Made by a program: the position numbers and the translations under genes. A model generated the notes under the pieces. It saw nothing but the letters and a program-made list of their open reading frames with translations. It made no database searches and was not told where the DNA came from. Positions 38,812 through 48,703 of a stretch of 64,000 nt of DNA are shown here, in pieces (position 1 is the stretch's first letter; each line of letters begins with the position of its first letter). This DNA is from CAVQBP01 sp963782475. GTDB lineage: Bacteria > Bacteroidota > Ignavibacteria > Ignavibacteriales > Ignavibacteriaceae. Where the stretch lies: NCBI GenBank assembly GCA_963782475.1, contig CAWAJW010000012.1:1612001-1676000 (forward strand), given 5' to 3'.

Positions 38812-40275
38812 TCAAAGCTTTTCATGAATTGCCTCTAATAACTTTTCTTTTTGTACCTTTCCTAAAGATGTTTTGGGAATTTCATTAAGAAAAAAGATTT
38901 TTCTCGGTATTTTATATACAGCTAATTTTTTCCTTAAAAATTCTCTTAAATCATTTGAATTGATTTTCTCATTATTCCTGACGACAATTGCAGCTGCAGC
39001 TTCCTGCCCCCATTCGCTACTATCTAATCCAAAAACAAAAGCATCATCAATATAAGAATAATCTAAAATAGCAGACTCGACTTCTTTGGGAATGATATTT
39101 TCTCCGCCGGAAATAATTAAATCCTCGCGTCTTGCTTCAACAAATAAATAACCGTCGGTATCCAGATAGCCAATATCGCCTGTATAATAAAAATTATTAA
39201 TTAATTTTTTTGAAGTTTCAGCAGGATTTTTATAGTAACCTTTTATTAAAGCAGGACTTTTTACAGCAATTTCCCCCAACTCATTTGGAGGCATATTCTT
39301 TTTCTTTTCATTTACAATAATTATTTCATTTGGATACAACGCTTTTCCTGAAGAGCCGGGCCGGTTTAAAATTTCATCTGAAGATATTGCGGAAACAAAC
39401 GAAGAAACCTCCGTAGATCCATATACTTTAGTAATCTTCCAGCCTTTCTTAACTGCGGTAAGTGATAAATCTTTGCCGGTAAACCCGCCGCCGATTAAAA
39501 TATTTTTTAATTCTTTATTAGGTTCGACATTACTTTCAATTAATCTCTGAAGCTGAGTAGAGACAAAAGATGCAAGGGAGGGTCTGAAGTTCTTGAGAGC
39601 TTTGATTAGATCTTCATTTTTTAATGAATCCGGTATAATTACTGAGGCACCGGATAAAAAAGCTCTGACTATTATGGAAAATCCGCCGATATGATAAAAA
39701 GGCAGGCTTGCGAGCCACCTGTCATTTCCATTTTGATTTAGTAACTGGTTTCCTATTAAAAAGCTTTGAATTAAATTATCATAAGTAAGGATAACCGCTT
39801 TACTTTTTCCCGAGGAACCGGAAGTAAAAAGCATTAAAGCAGTTCCCTCTTTATTAAATTTTTTATGTGAACTTATTTGAGATGATTCAATTTCAAAAGG
39901 GAAGGGAATAATTGTGATGCTAACGGGTAAATAAGTAATCTTTTTAAGAAAGATTTCTTGAATTAAAACAAATTTGCAGTCGGCAAAAATAATTTGCTCT
40001 TCAATTTCCTTTGGAAGAAGTTTTATATTAATCGAGACCGGGACAGCTTTTAATTTCCAAATCGAAAATATCAATAAGATAAAATCGGGATTATTCTCAC
40101 TTATGACGGCAATATTATCATCTTTCTTAATCCCTTTATTTTCCAAATAAAATGAAATTTTATTTACCTGGTTCTCAAATTCCCGATATGAAATCGTACT
40201 TTGATTATTAATGATAAAAATTGAGTCTTTTAACGATGAGGTGTTACCCTCAATAAATTTTTGGAGAGAATTCAT
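38812..40275 (-). CDS. menE: o-Succinylbenzoate-CoA ligase
   Basis: A 487-residue acyl-adenylating enzyme that activates o-succinylbenzoate with CoA. The AMP-binding P-loop is LMLFTSGSSGKSKAV; YGSTEVSSFVSA, YYTGDIGYLDTDGYLF and ARREDLIISGGENI follow; the C-terminal Lys lies in IPKTSLGKVQKEKL. ANL ligases are hard to tell apart by sequence, so the MenE call leans on its place 18 bases after menA and near menB. Confidence 0.9.
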   Translation of the reverse strand: MNSLQKFIEGNTSSLKDSIFIINNQSTISYREFENQVNKISFYLENKGIKKDDNIAVISENNPDFILLIFSIWKLKAVPVSINIKLLPKEIEEQIIFADCKFVLIQEIFLKKITYLPVSITIIPFPFEIESSQISSHKKFNKEGTALMLFTSGSSGKSKAVILTYDNLIQSFLIGNQLLNQNGNDRWLASLPFYHIGGFSIIVRAFLSGASVIIPDSLKNEDLIKALKNFRPSLASFVSTQLQRLIESNVEPNKELKNILIGGGFTGKDLSLTAVKKGWKITKVYGSTEVSSFVSAISSDEILNRPGSSGKALYPNEIIIVNEKKKNMPPNELGEIAVKSPALIKGYYKNPAETSKKLINNFYYTGDIGYLDTDGYLFVEARREDLIISGGENIIPKEVESAILDYSYIDDAFVFGLDSSEWGQEAAAAIVVRNNEKINSNDLREFLRKKLAVYKIPRKIFFLNEIPKTSLGKVQKEKLLEAIHEKL

Positions 40276-40293
40276 AAAAGAAAAAGAAATTAT

Positions 40294-41178
40294 TTACAAA
40301 GCCAGACCTATCGAAAATAGTATTCCGAATAAAGCCGACAGCTTTGCCGCAAGCTCCAGAGTTTTATTTAATTCCATTCCATTAAGCTTATAAAGCATTA
40401 CTATAACTTTATAGGCTGCAGGGAATGTAAAATAAGGGAGAAAAATCAGGATAGAGTAGTTAAAAAATATGTAAAGTACTGCAGGGACTAAAAATGAGAT
40501 TACAGTTAAAGAAATAAATTGGTAACGGGTAAATGTTTTTCCGAATTTAACAGCTAAAGTATATTTCCCGGCTGCTTTATCTTCCTCGATATCCCGATAG
40601 TTATTAACCACTAAAATATTTGTTATTAATGCTCCGACAGGGATAGATGCTACAAAAGAAACAAGATTCAGATTCCTTGTATGCAGGTAGTAAGTACCAA
40701 CGGTTCCTACAATTCCAAAGAACATAAAGACAAAAATATCCCCCAAGCCGTTGTATGCAAGAGGGAAAGGTCCGGCTGTGTATGCAAGCCCTGCTAATAT
40801 TGATAAAACTCCAATTATTAAGATTACAATTCCACCTTCATTAACAAGGTATAAACCCAAAAAGAATGATAACCCGAATGTTAAGATAACTCCTAATTTC
40901 ATCTCTTTAATGGAAATCAAACCGGAAGCAAGAACCCGCCGCGGCCCTTTTCTCTTTTCATTATCCGCTCCGTTAATAAAATCATAGAGATCATTCGCAA
41001 AATTAGTTCCAACTTGAATTAATACAGAACATATTAAGGCAACAATAGAATAAATTATTACCAGTTTTTTTTCATTAAGAGCAACAGCTGATCCGACCAT
41101 AACAGGTACTAAGGCAGCTAAAAGAGTTTTAGGGCGGCTGGCTATTATCCAGCTTTTAAGCTTTGTATCCTTATTCAT
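40294..41178 (-). CDS. menA: 1,4-Dihydroxy-2-naphthoate polyprenyltransferase
   Basis: A 294-residue UbiA-type integral membrane enzyme with about eight or nine helices. The Asp-rich prenyl-diphosphate sites are NFANDLYDFINGAD and NNYRDIEEDKAAGK. The GPRRVLASGLIS segment after the first motif is characteristic of MenA. It attaches the isoprenoid tail to DHNA, giving demethylmenaquinone in the inner membrane. It lies 27 bases after menB and 18 before menE on one transcript. Confidence 0.93.
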   Translation of the reverse strand: MNKDTKLKSWIIASRPKTLLAALVPVMVGSAVALNEKKLVIIYSIVALICSVLIQVGTNFANDLYDFINGADNEKRKGPRRVLASGLISIKEMKLGVILTFGLSFFLGLYLVNEGGIVILIIGVLSILAGLAYTAGPFPLAYNGLGDIFVFMFFGIVGTVGTYYLHTRNLNLVSFVASIPVGALITNILVVNNYRDIEEDKAAGKYTLAVKFGKTFTRYQFISLTVISFLVPAVLYIFFNYSILIFLPYFTFPAAYKVIVMLYKLNGMELNKTLELAAKLSALFGILFSIGLAL

Positions 41179-41205
41179 AAAATTAAATTAATTAATTAAA
41201 ATTTA

Positions 41206-42039
41206 TTATGGTAATTTAGGAAATTTATTGAATTCAGGCTTCCTTTTTTCCAGGTATGCTTTTTTACCTTCCTGAGCCTCTTCACTCATGTAGTAAAGTA
41301 AAGTCGCATTGCCGGCTAACTCCTGGATGCCGGACTGTCCGTCTAGCTCGGCATTAAAGGCTGATTTTAACAGTCTGATTGCCATCGAACTATGCTGCAA
41401 AATTCTTTTTGCCCAATTAACACCTTCTGTTTCAAGTTGTTCAAGTGGGACAACTTTATTAACCAGTCCCATCTTTTCTGCTTCTTCTGCACTATACTGG
41501 CTGCACAAATACCAGATTTCGCGTGCTTTCTTTTGTCCAACAATTCTTGCAAGGTAGCTTGAGCCGAAACCGCCGTCAAAGCTTCCAACCTTCGGACCCG
41601 TTTGACCAAAAATTGCATTATCGGCTGCAATGGTTAAATCGCAAACGACATGCAGAACGTGCCCTCCACCGATGGCATACCCTGCAACTAATGCAATTAC
41701 TACTTTGGGAATGCTTCTAATTAATTTTTGAAGATCGAGGACATTTAAACGCGGTACTCCATCTTTCCCAACATAACCTTTGTCACCCCTGATTTTTTGA
41801 TCTCCGCCTGAACAAAAAGCATATTTGCCGTCTTTTGCAGGGCCATAACCTGTTAAAAATATCACACCGATTTTCTGATCTTCTCGGGCATCCGAAAATG
41901 CATCGTACATCTCAATAACGGTTTCAGGCCGGAAGGCGTTTCTAACTTCAGGTCTATTTATAGTAATTTTTGCAATTCCATCTATTTTCTCATAGATAAT
42001 ATCTTCATAATCCTTTACTTTTTCCCATTTAAAACTCAT
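41206..42039 (-). CDS. menB: 1,4-Dihydroxy-2-naphthoyl-CoA synthase
   Basis: A 277-residue crotonase-fold enzyme that cyclises o-succinylbenzoyl-CoA. INRPEVRNAFRPETV, FCSGGDQKIRGDKGY and GPKVGSFDGGFGSSYLAR are MenB signatures; the Asp in SFDGG is part of the active site in known MenB. VLHVVCDLTIAADNAIFGQ is the CoA-fold segment. It is the first of the menB-menA-menE set. An inverted repeat stands 180 bases upstream. Confidence 0.95.
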   Translation of the reverse strand: MSFKWEKVKDYEDIIYEKIDGIAKITINRPEVRNAFRPETVIEMYDAFSDAREDQKIGVIFLTGYGPAKDGKYAFCSGGDQKIRGDKGYVGKDGVPRLNVLDLQKLIRSIPKVVIALVAGYAIGGGHVLHVVCDLTIAADNAIFGQTGPKVGSFDGGFGSSYLARIVGQKKAREIWYLCSQYSAEEAEKMGLVNKVVPLEQLETEGVNWAKRILQHSSMAIRLLKSAFNAELDGQSGIQELAGNATLLYYMSEEAQEGKKAYLEKRKPEFNKFPKLP

Positions 42040-42365
42040 TACTATTCCTTTATTTTATTATTAGTAAAATATTGAAAAATATGGAAATATGTATTGCGGA
42101 AAATTAAATTGAGAGTTTTTTAAAATCTCTGTAATTGTAATTTTATCTGACTTGATTATTATAATTCACTTTCAATTAATGAAATCTGCATGTTATTTTC
42201 TTTAAATTAGTAAAAAGGGGTTCTGTCCTAATTTGAATAGGACAGCACCAAAAAAGGAGGATGAAACTATTTAAATTTAAAAGTATTATTTTACGATTTT
42301 TAAGTTATTGTTTGAAACTTTGGAAATACTTTTTGTCTTAATTGATTGTTCTGAAAATAACTGAA
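42040..42365. other. Gap between menB and esterase, with hairpin and mini-ORF
   Basis: This 326-base divergent region holds a hairpin at 42219-42249 and, on the plus strand, a 26-codon frame (42261-42341, MKLFKFKSIILRFLSY...) with GGAGG directly against its ATG, a spacing too tight for normal initiation. I do not call that frame a gene. The rest is AT-rich sequence without features. Confidence 0.5.
42210..42249 (-). terminator. Hairpin upstream of menB
   Basis: Perfect 8-bp stem ctgtccta (42223-42230)/taggacag (42238-42245) with a 7-base loop, extendable to 12 pairs with one mismatch. On the minus strand it is followed by ccccttttt, so it would end minus-strand transcription coming from menH, or act in the menB leader. 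Confidence 0.5.
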
Positions 42366-43529
42366 ATGAAAAAATATATACTGCTATATATATTATTTGC
42401 TCCGATAATTATTAATGCACAACAAAACTGCAATATTAAATTTGTTGTGATTTCTAAAAATTTACCTGATTCAATAAAAATTTTCATTACGGGAAATGAA
42501 AGACAACTAGGAAACTGGAACCCTGGTGAAGTAGAAATGACTAAAATAAAAGATTCTATGTGGGAGAAAACAATAAGTTTCCCGTTGAATAAAAAAATTG
42601 AATTCAAATTCACACAAGGTAGATGGGAAGAAGAAGCACTAAATAATGATAAAACAGTCCCTTCAAATGAATCATTCGTAATTAAAAAAGATACTACTGT
42701 CATCGTTAATGTAAAATATTGGGAAAGCCGGCCTAAAAATAGATTTACCGGGAAAATTACTGGTGACGTCGAATATATAAGTAATCTAAACAGCGAAGGT
42801 TTAAAACCACATGATGTTATAATATGGCTGCCTCCGGGTTACAAATTGGAAACAAGAGTAAGATACCCGGTACTTTACATGCAGGACGGACAAAATATAA
42901 TTGATCCACGGACTTCCTCTTTCGGTGTGGATTGGGGAATTGATGAGACTGCCGATAGTTTGATCAAAGCAGGAGCTATTAAAAAGATAATCATTGTAGG
43001 TATATATAATAATATTAATCGTTCTTCCGAATATGCACCTACAGATACAGGCGAAGCATATATGGAATTTGTCGTAAAAACTTTAAAACCTCTGATTGAT
43101 GAAAAATACAGAACTCTGCCAGATGCCGATAATACCGCAGTAGGGGGTTCCTCTCTAGGAGGACTTATTTCTTTTATGCTTGGATGGAATTACCCTGAAG
43201 TATTTTCAAAAGTAATCTGTTTTTCACCTGCATTTGATATAGGCAAGTATAGTTTTATTACTCCCGTGAAAAATTATAAAGGTCCGAAAAAGCAATTGAA
43301 AATTTTTATTGATATCGGTACCATTGGATTAGATGAAAGCTTGATGAAAGGTGTAGATGAAATGTTGAATCTTTTAAGAGAAAAGGGTTATCAAGCTGGA
43401 AAGGATTTGATGTTTAATAAAGATGAAAATGCAAGTCATTCAGAAACTTACTGGTCCAGACAAGTATGGAGATTTTTAGAATTCATGTTCGGGGAAGAAA
43501 AAGCAGAAAAATATTTGAATAAAAAATGA
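42366..43529 (+). CDS. Exported CBM20/48-like plus esterase (Fes/alpha-mannan esterase type)
   Basis: 387 residues from ATG 42366, chosen because it begins a signal peptide (KKYILLYILFAPIIINAQ). A beta-sandwich starch-binding-like domain (about 20-120: FVVISKNLPDSIKIFITGN, NWNPGEVEM) precedes an alpha/beta-hydrolase esterase domain (about 135-387) with LYMQDGQNIIDP, nucleophile motif GGSSLGG and a His in ASHSETYW. Enterochelin-esterase-like proteins of this build cleave acyl esters on sugars or siderophores; substrate unknown. It lies on the plus strand inside the men cluster and abuts the menH stop with no gap. Confidence 0.82.
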   Translation: MKKYILLYILFAPIIINAQQNCNIKFVVISKNLPDSIKIFITGNERQLGNWNPGEVEMTKIKDSMWEKTISFPLNKKIEFKFTQGRWEEEALNNDKTVPSNESFVIKKDTTVIVNVKYWESRPKNRFTGKITGDVEYISNLNSEGLKPHDVIIWLPPGYKLETRVRYPVLYMQDGQNIIDPRTSSFGVDWGIDETADSLIKAGAIKKIIIVGIYNNINRSSEYAPTDTGEAYMEFVVKTLKPLIDEKYRTLPDADNTAVGGSSLGGLISFMLGWNYPEVFSKVICFSPAFDIGKYSFITPVKNYKGPKKQLKIFIDIGTIGLDESLMKGVDEMLNLLREKGYQAGKDLMFNKDENASHSETYWSRQVWRFLEFMFGEEKAEKYLNKK

Positions 43530-44372
43530 TTATAATTCGCTTAAAAAATTATTGACTGCTTTTATAAAAGAATCCGGGGTTTCCAGATGTGTATTGTGTC
43601 CTGAATTTTTGATTAAAATATGTTTTGCTGAAGGAAATAAGCTTACCATTTCATTATTTATTAAACAGAATTTTTCATCCAGGTCACCGGTAATAAGCAA
43701 AGTCTTAGCTTTTATATTTTTCAATTGATTATATAATGGGGGCATTTGACCCGTTCCAAACCCCCGTAAGAAATTTGAGAGCCCGGTTTTATTATTATTT
43801 ATTTTGGAATTTCTAATTTTGATTAATTTTGAATTGGCAAATCTCTTCTGGGTATTGAATATATCCATACTCATCCAGTAATCAATAAATTCCTCAATAG
43901 AATGATCATCAATATACTCTGCTATTTCTTCATCTTTTTTTATCCGTTCATTTCTCTCAGTATCATCACTAATCCCCGCAGTAGAGCTTTCAACTATTAA
44001 ACCTTCTATAGTCTTCGGGTATTGTACCGAATAAGCTAATGCTGCCCGTCCTCCCATTGAATAACCAACAAGTATTATTTTTTCATTTATAACTTTAGCA
44101 GCAAATTCCTTTAGCTGATTTATTATTGAATCTGTACTATAAAATATTCTTTCTGCCGGGGAATCACTGCTGCCGTGCCCGACCATATCAATTGCATAAT
44201 AGTTAAAATTTTCAGGGAGCTGGGGGATTATATTCTCCCAATCATGAGATGAACCAGTAAATCCGTGTAAAAACAGAACATTCTTTAAATTTGATTGACC
44301 GGGATCTAATTTCAACGTTGAATTTAAATATCTTTCAAAATGAATATTTAATCCGGAAATTTTTTCTACCAT
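43530..44372 (-). CDS. menH: SHCHC synthase (alpha/beta hydrolase)
   Basis: A 280-residue alpha/beta-hydrolase. VLFLHGFTGSSHDW is the oxyanion region, Ser105 sits in VGYSMGGRAAL, the Asp in ITGDLDEKF and the His in NSGHNTHLE. MenH eliminates pyruvate from SEPHCHC in menaquinone synthesis. Sequence alone fits other hydrolases, but it lies five bases after menD. It ends exactly where the convergent esterase ends. Confidence 0.88.
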   Translation of the reverse strand: MVEKISGLNIHFERYLNSTLKLDPGQSNLKNVLFLHGFTGSSHDWENIIPQLPENFNYYAIDMVGHGSSDSPAERIFYSTDSIINQLKEFAAKVINEKIILVGYSMGGRAALAYSVQYPKTIEGLIVESSTAGISDDTERNERIKKDEEIAEYIDDHSIEEFIDYWMSMDIFNTQKRFANSKLIKIRNSKINNNKTGLSNFLRGFGTGQMPPLYNQLKNIKAKTLLITGDLDEKFCLINNEMVSLFPSAKHILIKNSGHNTHLETPDSFIKAVNNFLSEL

Positions 44373-44377
44373 ATAAA

Positions 44378-46163
44378 TTAAATAGCTTCAGGCAGCTGTA
44401 TTAGTTGTTTCTCTATTTCCTGCCAGTACTTTTTTCTTAACTCCAGGGATTTAGCAGCATTAGTTCTGATTTCCAAAACAGAGAAATTCTTATTATTCAA
44501 AGTTGATATCATTGTTTCACAAAAGCTGTTCCAATCACTTATTAAAGAATAATTACCACCGTAACCTTTAACGAAATATGAAAAATCCAAAGAGTGGGGA
44601 GCAATAAAGAATTCATTAAATACTTCTTCGTATTTTGAAATAGGAAGAACTTCAAATATGCCGCCGCCATTGTTGTTTATAAGAATGACAGTCAAATTCA
44701 AAGAATATTTTTTAGCTGCAAGTAAACCATTTAAATCATAATAAAAAGCAAGATCGCCCGTAATTAAAAAAGCCGGTTTTCCACAATCGGCAGCAATTCC
44801 CAATGCTGTTGAAATTATTCCATCTATTCCGCTGGCACCCCTATTATTATAAATTGCAATACTTTTATTAGTATTACCTGCAGAAATAATCAAAATCCCT
44901 GATGGGCATACTGTTAGATATCATTACATGAGAATTATCCGGAAGATTGCTTACTATTTCTGAAACAATTCTTGCTTCATTTAAAGAAGTTGATCCGTTT
45001 ATAATTTCATCTTTAATTAGATCTGAAATTTTTTCTGCTTCAATAAAAGAGCTGAGCCAGCCATTAAATTTTCTTTTAATTTTTTTCGATTTGATTAAAT
45101 CGAGCATCTTTTCACAAAAAAGGAAAGGCTTACAGGCTACTGCAGCAGTGGCTTTATTTGAAGGGTCAAACCAATCACCAAATTCATTAATCATAAACCT
45201 TGCGGCTGAACATTTTTCAAGATAGTTATCCAGTGCTTTTGAAGTTATAGTTCTGCCGAATTGAAGTATGATATCTGGTTTGTTATTATTAATAAAATAT
45301 TCGGAACGTAAAAATCCTTCAAAGTTTGAGAGGATATTGATTTTATCATAATTACCAAATCTTAATTGAGATGCACCATCTGCTAATACAGGATATCCTA
45401 ATTCCATCGAAAGTTCCTGGCATTTCATATGGAAAACAGGGTCGTAATTTTCAGGTCCTGCAATTATTAATCCTTTTTCGAAATCCTTTAAATAATTGAA
45501 AATTTCCGTGAACCATTTTTCATTGGAAATATTTTTTTCCTCTTCCTTAAAGAATTCTTCTTTATCAAAAGACAGCTCATTTGCCAGGTCCAATATTTCC
45601 TGATCAACATCGTCGGTAAATGAATCAGGTTCAAAAGGTTTCCGGAAAGGGAAGTTTAAATGAACGGGTCCTTTTGAACGTATAAGGCTCTCATAAACTG
45701 CTCTTCTTGCAACTACCTTAATATGTTTGATCCTTCTTATAATAGGTTCCGGCAAACCAACATCGATAAACCACCTTATATGATTTTTGTAAAGATTATT
45801 TTGATTTATAGTCTGGTTTGCTCCGCAATCCAGCAGTTCAGGAGGTCTGTCAGCAGTACAGACTATCAGCGGGATTCGCTGCTGGTAAGCTTCAATTATA
45901 GCAGGGTAAAATTCGGCAGTTGCTGTACCCGATGTTGATACGAGTACAACCGGTGACCTGGAAGATTTTGCTAATCCAAGTCCGAAAAAAGCACAGCTTC
46001 TCTCATCTATATGAACAAAAGATTTTATTTTTTTATTATTAGCAAAAGCTAATGTTAGAGGTGTATTCCTTGAACCGGGAGAAATACAAGCATATTTAAC
46101 TCCCGCAGAAGATAATTCCTTAACGAAAGTTTCGGTCCATAAAATATTTCTATTGATTTTCAT
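44378..46163 (-). CDS. menD: SEPHCHC synthase (frameshift near 44885)
   Basis: A thiamine-diphosphate enzyme joining 2-oxoglutarate to isochorismate, about 595 residues over two frames. N-terminal Pyr domain: YACISPGSRNTPLTLAFAN and STSGTATAEFYPAIIEA. The first frame stops in SNSMPIRDFDYFCR; the second resumes at SIAIYNNRGASGIDGIIST and holds the ThDP/Mg motif GDLAFYYDLNGL then LINNNGGGIFEVLP. Removing one base near 44885 joins them. Its start overlaps menF by 14 bases. Such a conserved gene being split argues for an indel in the sequence. Confidence 0.93.
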
Positions 46164-47562
46164 TAAATAAAGATAGTATTGGTTTGAATTTTAATTCAGT
46201 CTCTTCATATTCCAAATCAGGGTCCGATTTATCCACAATCCCGCTCCCTGCAAAGGCAATTAATTTATTTCCGTAATTTACTGCTGACCTTATTGAAACC
46301 GCAAATTCTCCTTCATCATAAAAATTAAACCATCCTATTATACCGGAATATAATCCCCTGTAATAGTTTTCAAGTTTCTTTATAAGATTCAAGGATACTT
46401 CCTTCGGGATTCCGCATACTGCCGGGGTAGGGAAGAGCTCTTTAATTATATTTAATGGTGTATTATGAGAATTCATTTTTGCTGAAATTGAAGTACTGAT
46501 GTGCTGTATGTTATTTAATTTTTTTATTGAATGTTCTTTTTCAATTGTTAATCCTTCTACCATGTTTGAAATCGAATCTTTAATATAGCTGACAACGAAG
46601 TCATGCTCATTGATATCTTTTTCACTATTTAAAAGATTTTTTTCAAAATTAATATCTTCTTCCTCAGTTTTACCGCGGGAGGCAGAGCCGGCTAGAGCTT
46701 CAATTTTCATAGTTCCGTTGCAAAATTTTGCAAGCCTTTCAGGTGTTGCACCCAAAAAAGATGATTTTCCCCTATGAAAAATAAATAAATAACATTCGGA
46801 ATATTTCTTCCTGAAATGGTTTATAACATAATCCAGGTTTAGTTCACCGGAAAGAAGCATTTCTATCCTTCTAGAAATTACAATTTTTTTTACTTTATTA
46901 TTAAAAATATTTTCAAGACAGGTATTTACTAAATTCTTCCACTTTTTCCTGTCCTTTGGTGAATTTCCGGTAATCCTTTGAATTTTTATGATGTCCGGTT
47001 TTTTCTCTCCCTGGAGCTTGACAAAATTTTCCAATTTACTTATGAATTTATCGATTAAATTTTCTTCTGATGATAAAGAATAAATAAAATTGAAAAAGAC
47101 AAATGACCCTTCTTTACTATTTAGCAGCACAAGCTCGGGGATGGACCAGATGGAATCATTAAAGTCCTTCCAGTCGTCATCAGTATGTTCAACATTAAAT
47201 TTCATCCCCCCGACAAATAACGGTTTATTTTCGAGAGAAATAGTGTCCCAATTATTTATAAAATTATTTTTTAATTCTTTAATTCTTTTATCTGTTGCAG
47301 CAAACCTTTTATCCCCATTTTCCGAAATAGAAATTATTTCATCAACACCGATGAAAGAGAAATCCTCGTCAGGCTTTTCAAAATAAAATGATTTTTCATA
47401 ATATTTTATTAAATAATCGATCTTACCCTTTAAATCAAGCGGTTCAATTTTTAGTGAAAAACTAACTAATTGATTTGCTGACTTTGATTCTTTAAGGATT
47501 GTTTTATTTTGGGTTAGAAATCCGGAGAACGAATTTACCGCTGTATTAATAAAATCTTCCAT
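46150..47562 (-). CDS. menF: Isochorismate synthase
   Basis: A 470-residue chorismate-using enzyme; the first committed step to menaquinone. The C-terminal 260 residues are the chorismate-binding domain, with KIVISRRIEM, FLGATPERLAKF, IEALAGSASRGKTEEED, FPTPAVCGIPKE, RGLYSGIIGWF and FAGSGIVDKSDPDLEYEET. The N-terminal 200 residues are less conserved, as usual. The first gene of menF-menD-menH. Salicylate-type synthases share the fold, but the men context settles the role. Confidence 0.92.
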   Translation of the reverse strand: MEDFINTAVNSFSGFLTQNKTILKESKSANQLVSFSLKIEPLDLKGKIDYLIKYYEKSFYFEKPDEDFSFIGVDEIISISENGDKRFAATDKRIKELKNNFINNWDTISLENKPLFVGGMKFNVEHTDDDWKDFNDSIWSIPELVLLNSKEGSFVFFNFIYSLSSEENLIDKFISKLENFVKLQGEKKPDIIKIQRITGNSPKDRKKWKNLVNTCLENIFNNKVKKIVISRRIEMLLSGELNLDYVINHFRKKYSECYLFIFHRGKSSFLGATPERLAKFCNGTMKIEALAGSASRGKTEEEDINFEKNLLNSEKDINEHDFVVSYIKDSISNMVEGLTIEKEHSIKKLNNIQHISTSISAKMNSHNTPLNIIKELFPTPAVCGIPKEVSLNLIKKLENYYRGLYSGIIGWFNFYDEGEFAVSIRSAVNYGNKLIAFAGSGIVDKSDPDLEYEETELKFKPILSLFNENQ

Positions 47563-47669
47563 TTGCGAAATAAATTATTGTTAAAATATCAATTTTTATT
47601 AGAAAAGTTTTCAATTTTATCAGGTATTAATAAAGATGTATTTGAATCTACTAAATTTCATGGGGTGGA

Positions 47670-48637
47670 TTAAAAAATAATATCTTCTTCTATTGTCTCC
47701 AAAATTCTTAAATAACTGTCATATCTATATTCTGAAATTTTACCATTATTTACTGCCTCAACAACTGCACACCCTGGTTCATGGTCATGGGTACATGTAC
47801 TAAAACGGCAACTGTAAATATAATCAGTAAAATCCAAAAAGTAATGACCCAGGTCTTCTTTTTTTATACCGTAAGGATCAATCTCACGTATTCCAGGTGA
47901 ATCAATAATAAAAGTGTTTTCCTGCACTTTTACCATGTTTGTTGTAACGGTTGTATGCTTGCCTTTATCTGTAGAAGAACTTATTTCACCGACATTTAAA
48001 TCTAATTTAGGGAAAATTTTATTAAATAATGATGATTTGCCTACCCCCGATTGTCCCCAGAAAAGACTTTTTTTACCCGGGAGAAGTTCTTTTAGCTGCT
48101 GGATTCCTTCACCATTGATTACACTGGTTTTTATTGTTTTATAACCAATCTCACGATAAAGCTCTATCCAGAAATCTATTGAATTATTTTGATCCAGATC
48201 GGCTTTATTAATAATTAATATTACGGAGATATAGGAACTTTCAGCAGAAACAATTAACCTGTCTATAACTTTATTGTTAAAAGGGGGTTCACGAACGCTG
48301 CTTATTATGAACAAATAATCAATATTTGCCGCAATGATTTGCTCAAGACGTTCTCCACGGTAGCTCGCTCCTTTAATTCTCGGAGATTTCCGGGAAAGAT
48401 AATTATTCCTTTCTTGAATTTCGGTAATTACTCCCGAACCGTCCTCATTCAAATCATAAGTAATAAAATCGCCGACGGCTGCAATATTTGTTTTATATAA
48501 CTTATCCTTTTTCAGGTTAAATTCTTTTTTGAATTTCCCCTTTAATGAACATCTGATTAATTCAAAACTTTGCAGATCATAGATGTAATAATCTTTACTT
48601 TCTACTCTGCAGACAATTCCTTTTATAAATCCTCCAT
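47670..48637 (-). CDS. rsgA: Ribosome small-subunit GTPase RsgA (5' end damaged)
   Basis: A circularly permuted GTPase in 30S maturation. G4 NKADLD precedes G1 GQSGVGKSSLF and G3 DSPGIRE; zinc site CRFSTCTHDHEPGC is C-terminal. The safe part is 47670-48452, but the same frame runs upstream to about 48626 and encodes the OB-fold start (FIKGIVCRVESKDYYIYD). No ATG, GTG or TTG heads that part; the nearest ATG is 48637 in another frame, and one base added to the ttt at about 48628 would join it to give MEDFIKGIV. Alternatives are an ATA/ATT start or a short protein from TTG 48452. Confidence 0.88.
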
Positions 48638-48648
48638 GAAAATAAAAA

Positions 48649-48675
48649 AAGCGCTATATAAAAAATATAGCGCTT
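48649..48675 (-). terminator. Intrinsic terminator after outer-membrane protein gene
   Basis: Stem gcgctatat/atatagcgc (48651-48659 with 48665-48673), extendable by two A-T pairs; on the minus strand a run of seven T follows. It ends the transcript of the 48704 gene, just before rsgA. Confidence 0.8.
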
Positions 48676-48703
48676 AAAAATATTAATCAAAGAAAAAAGA
48701 TAA

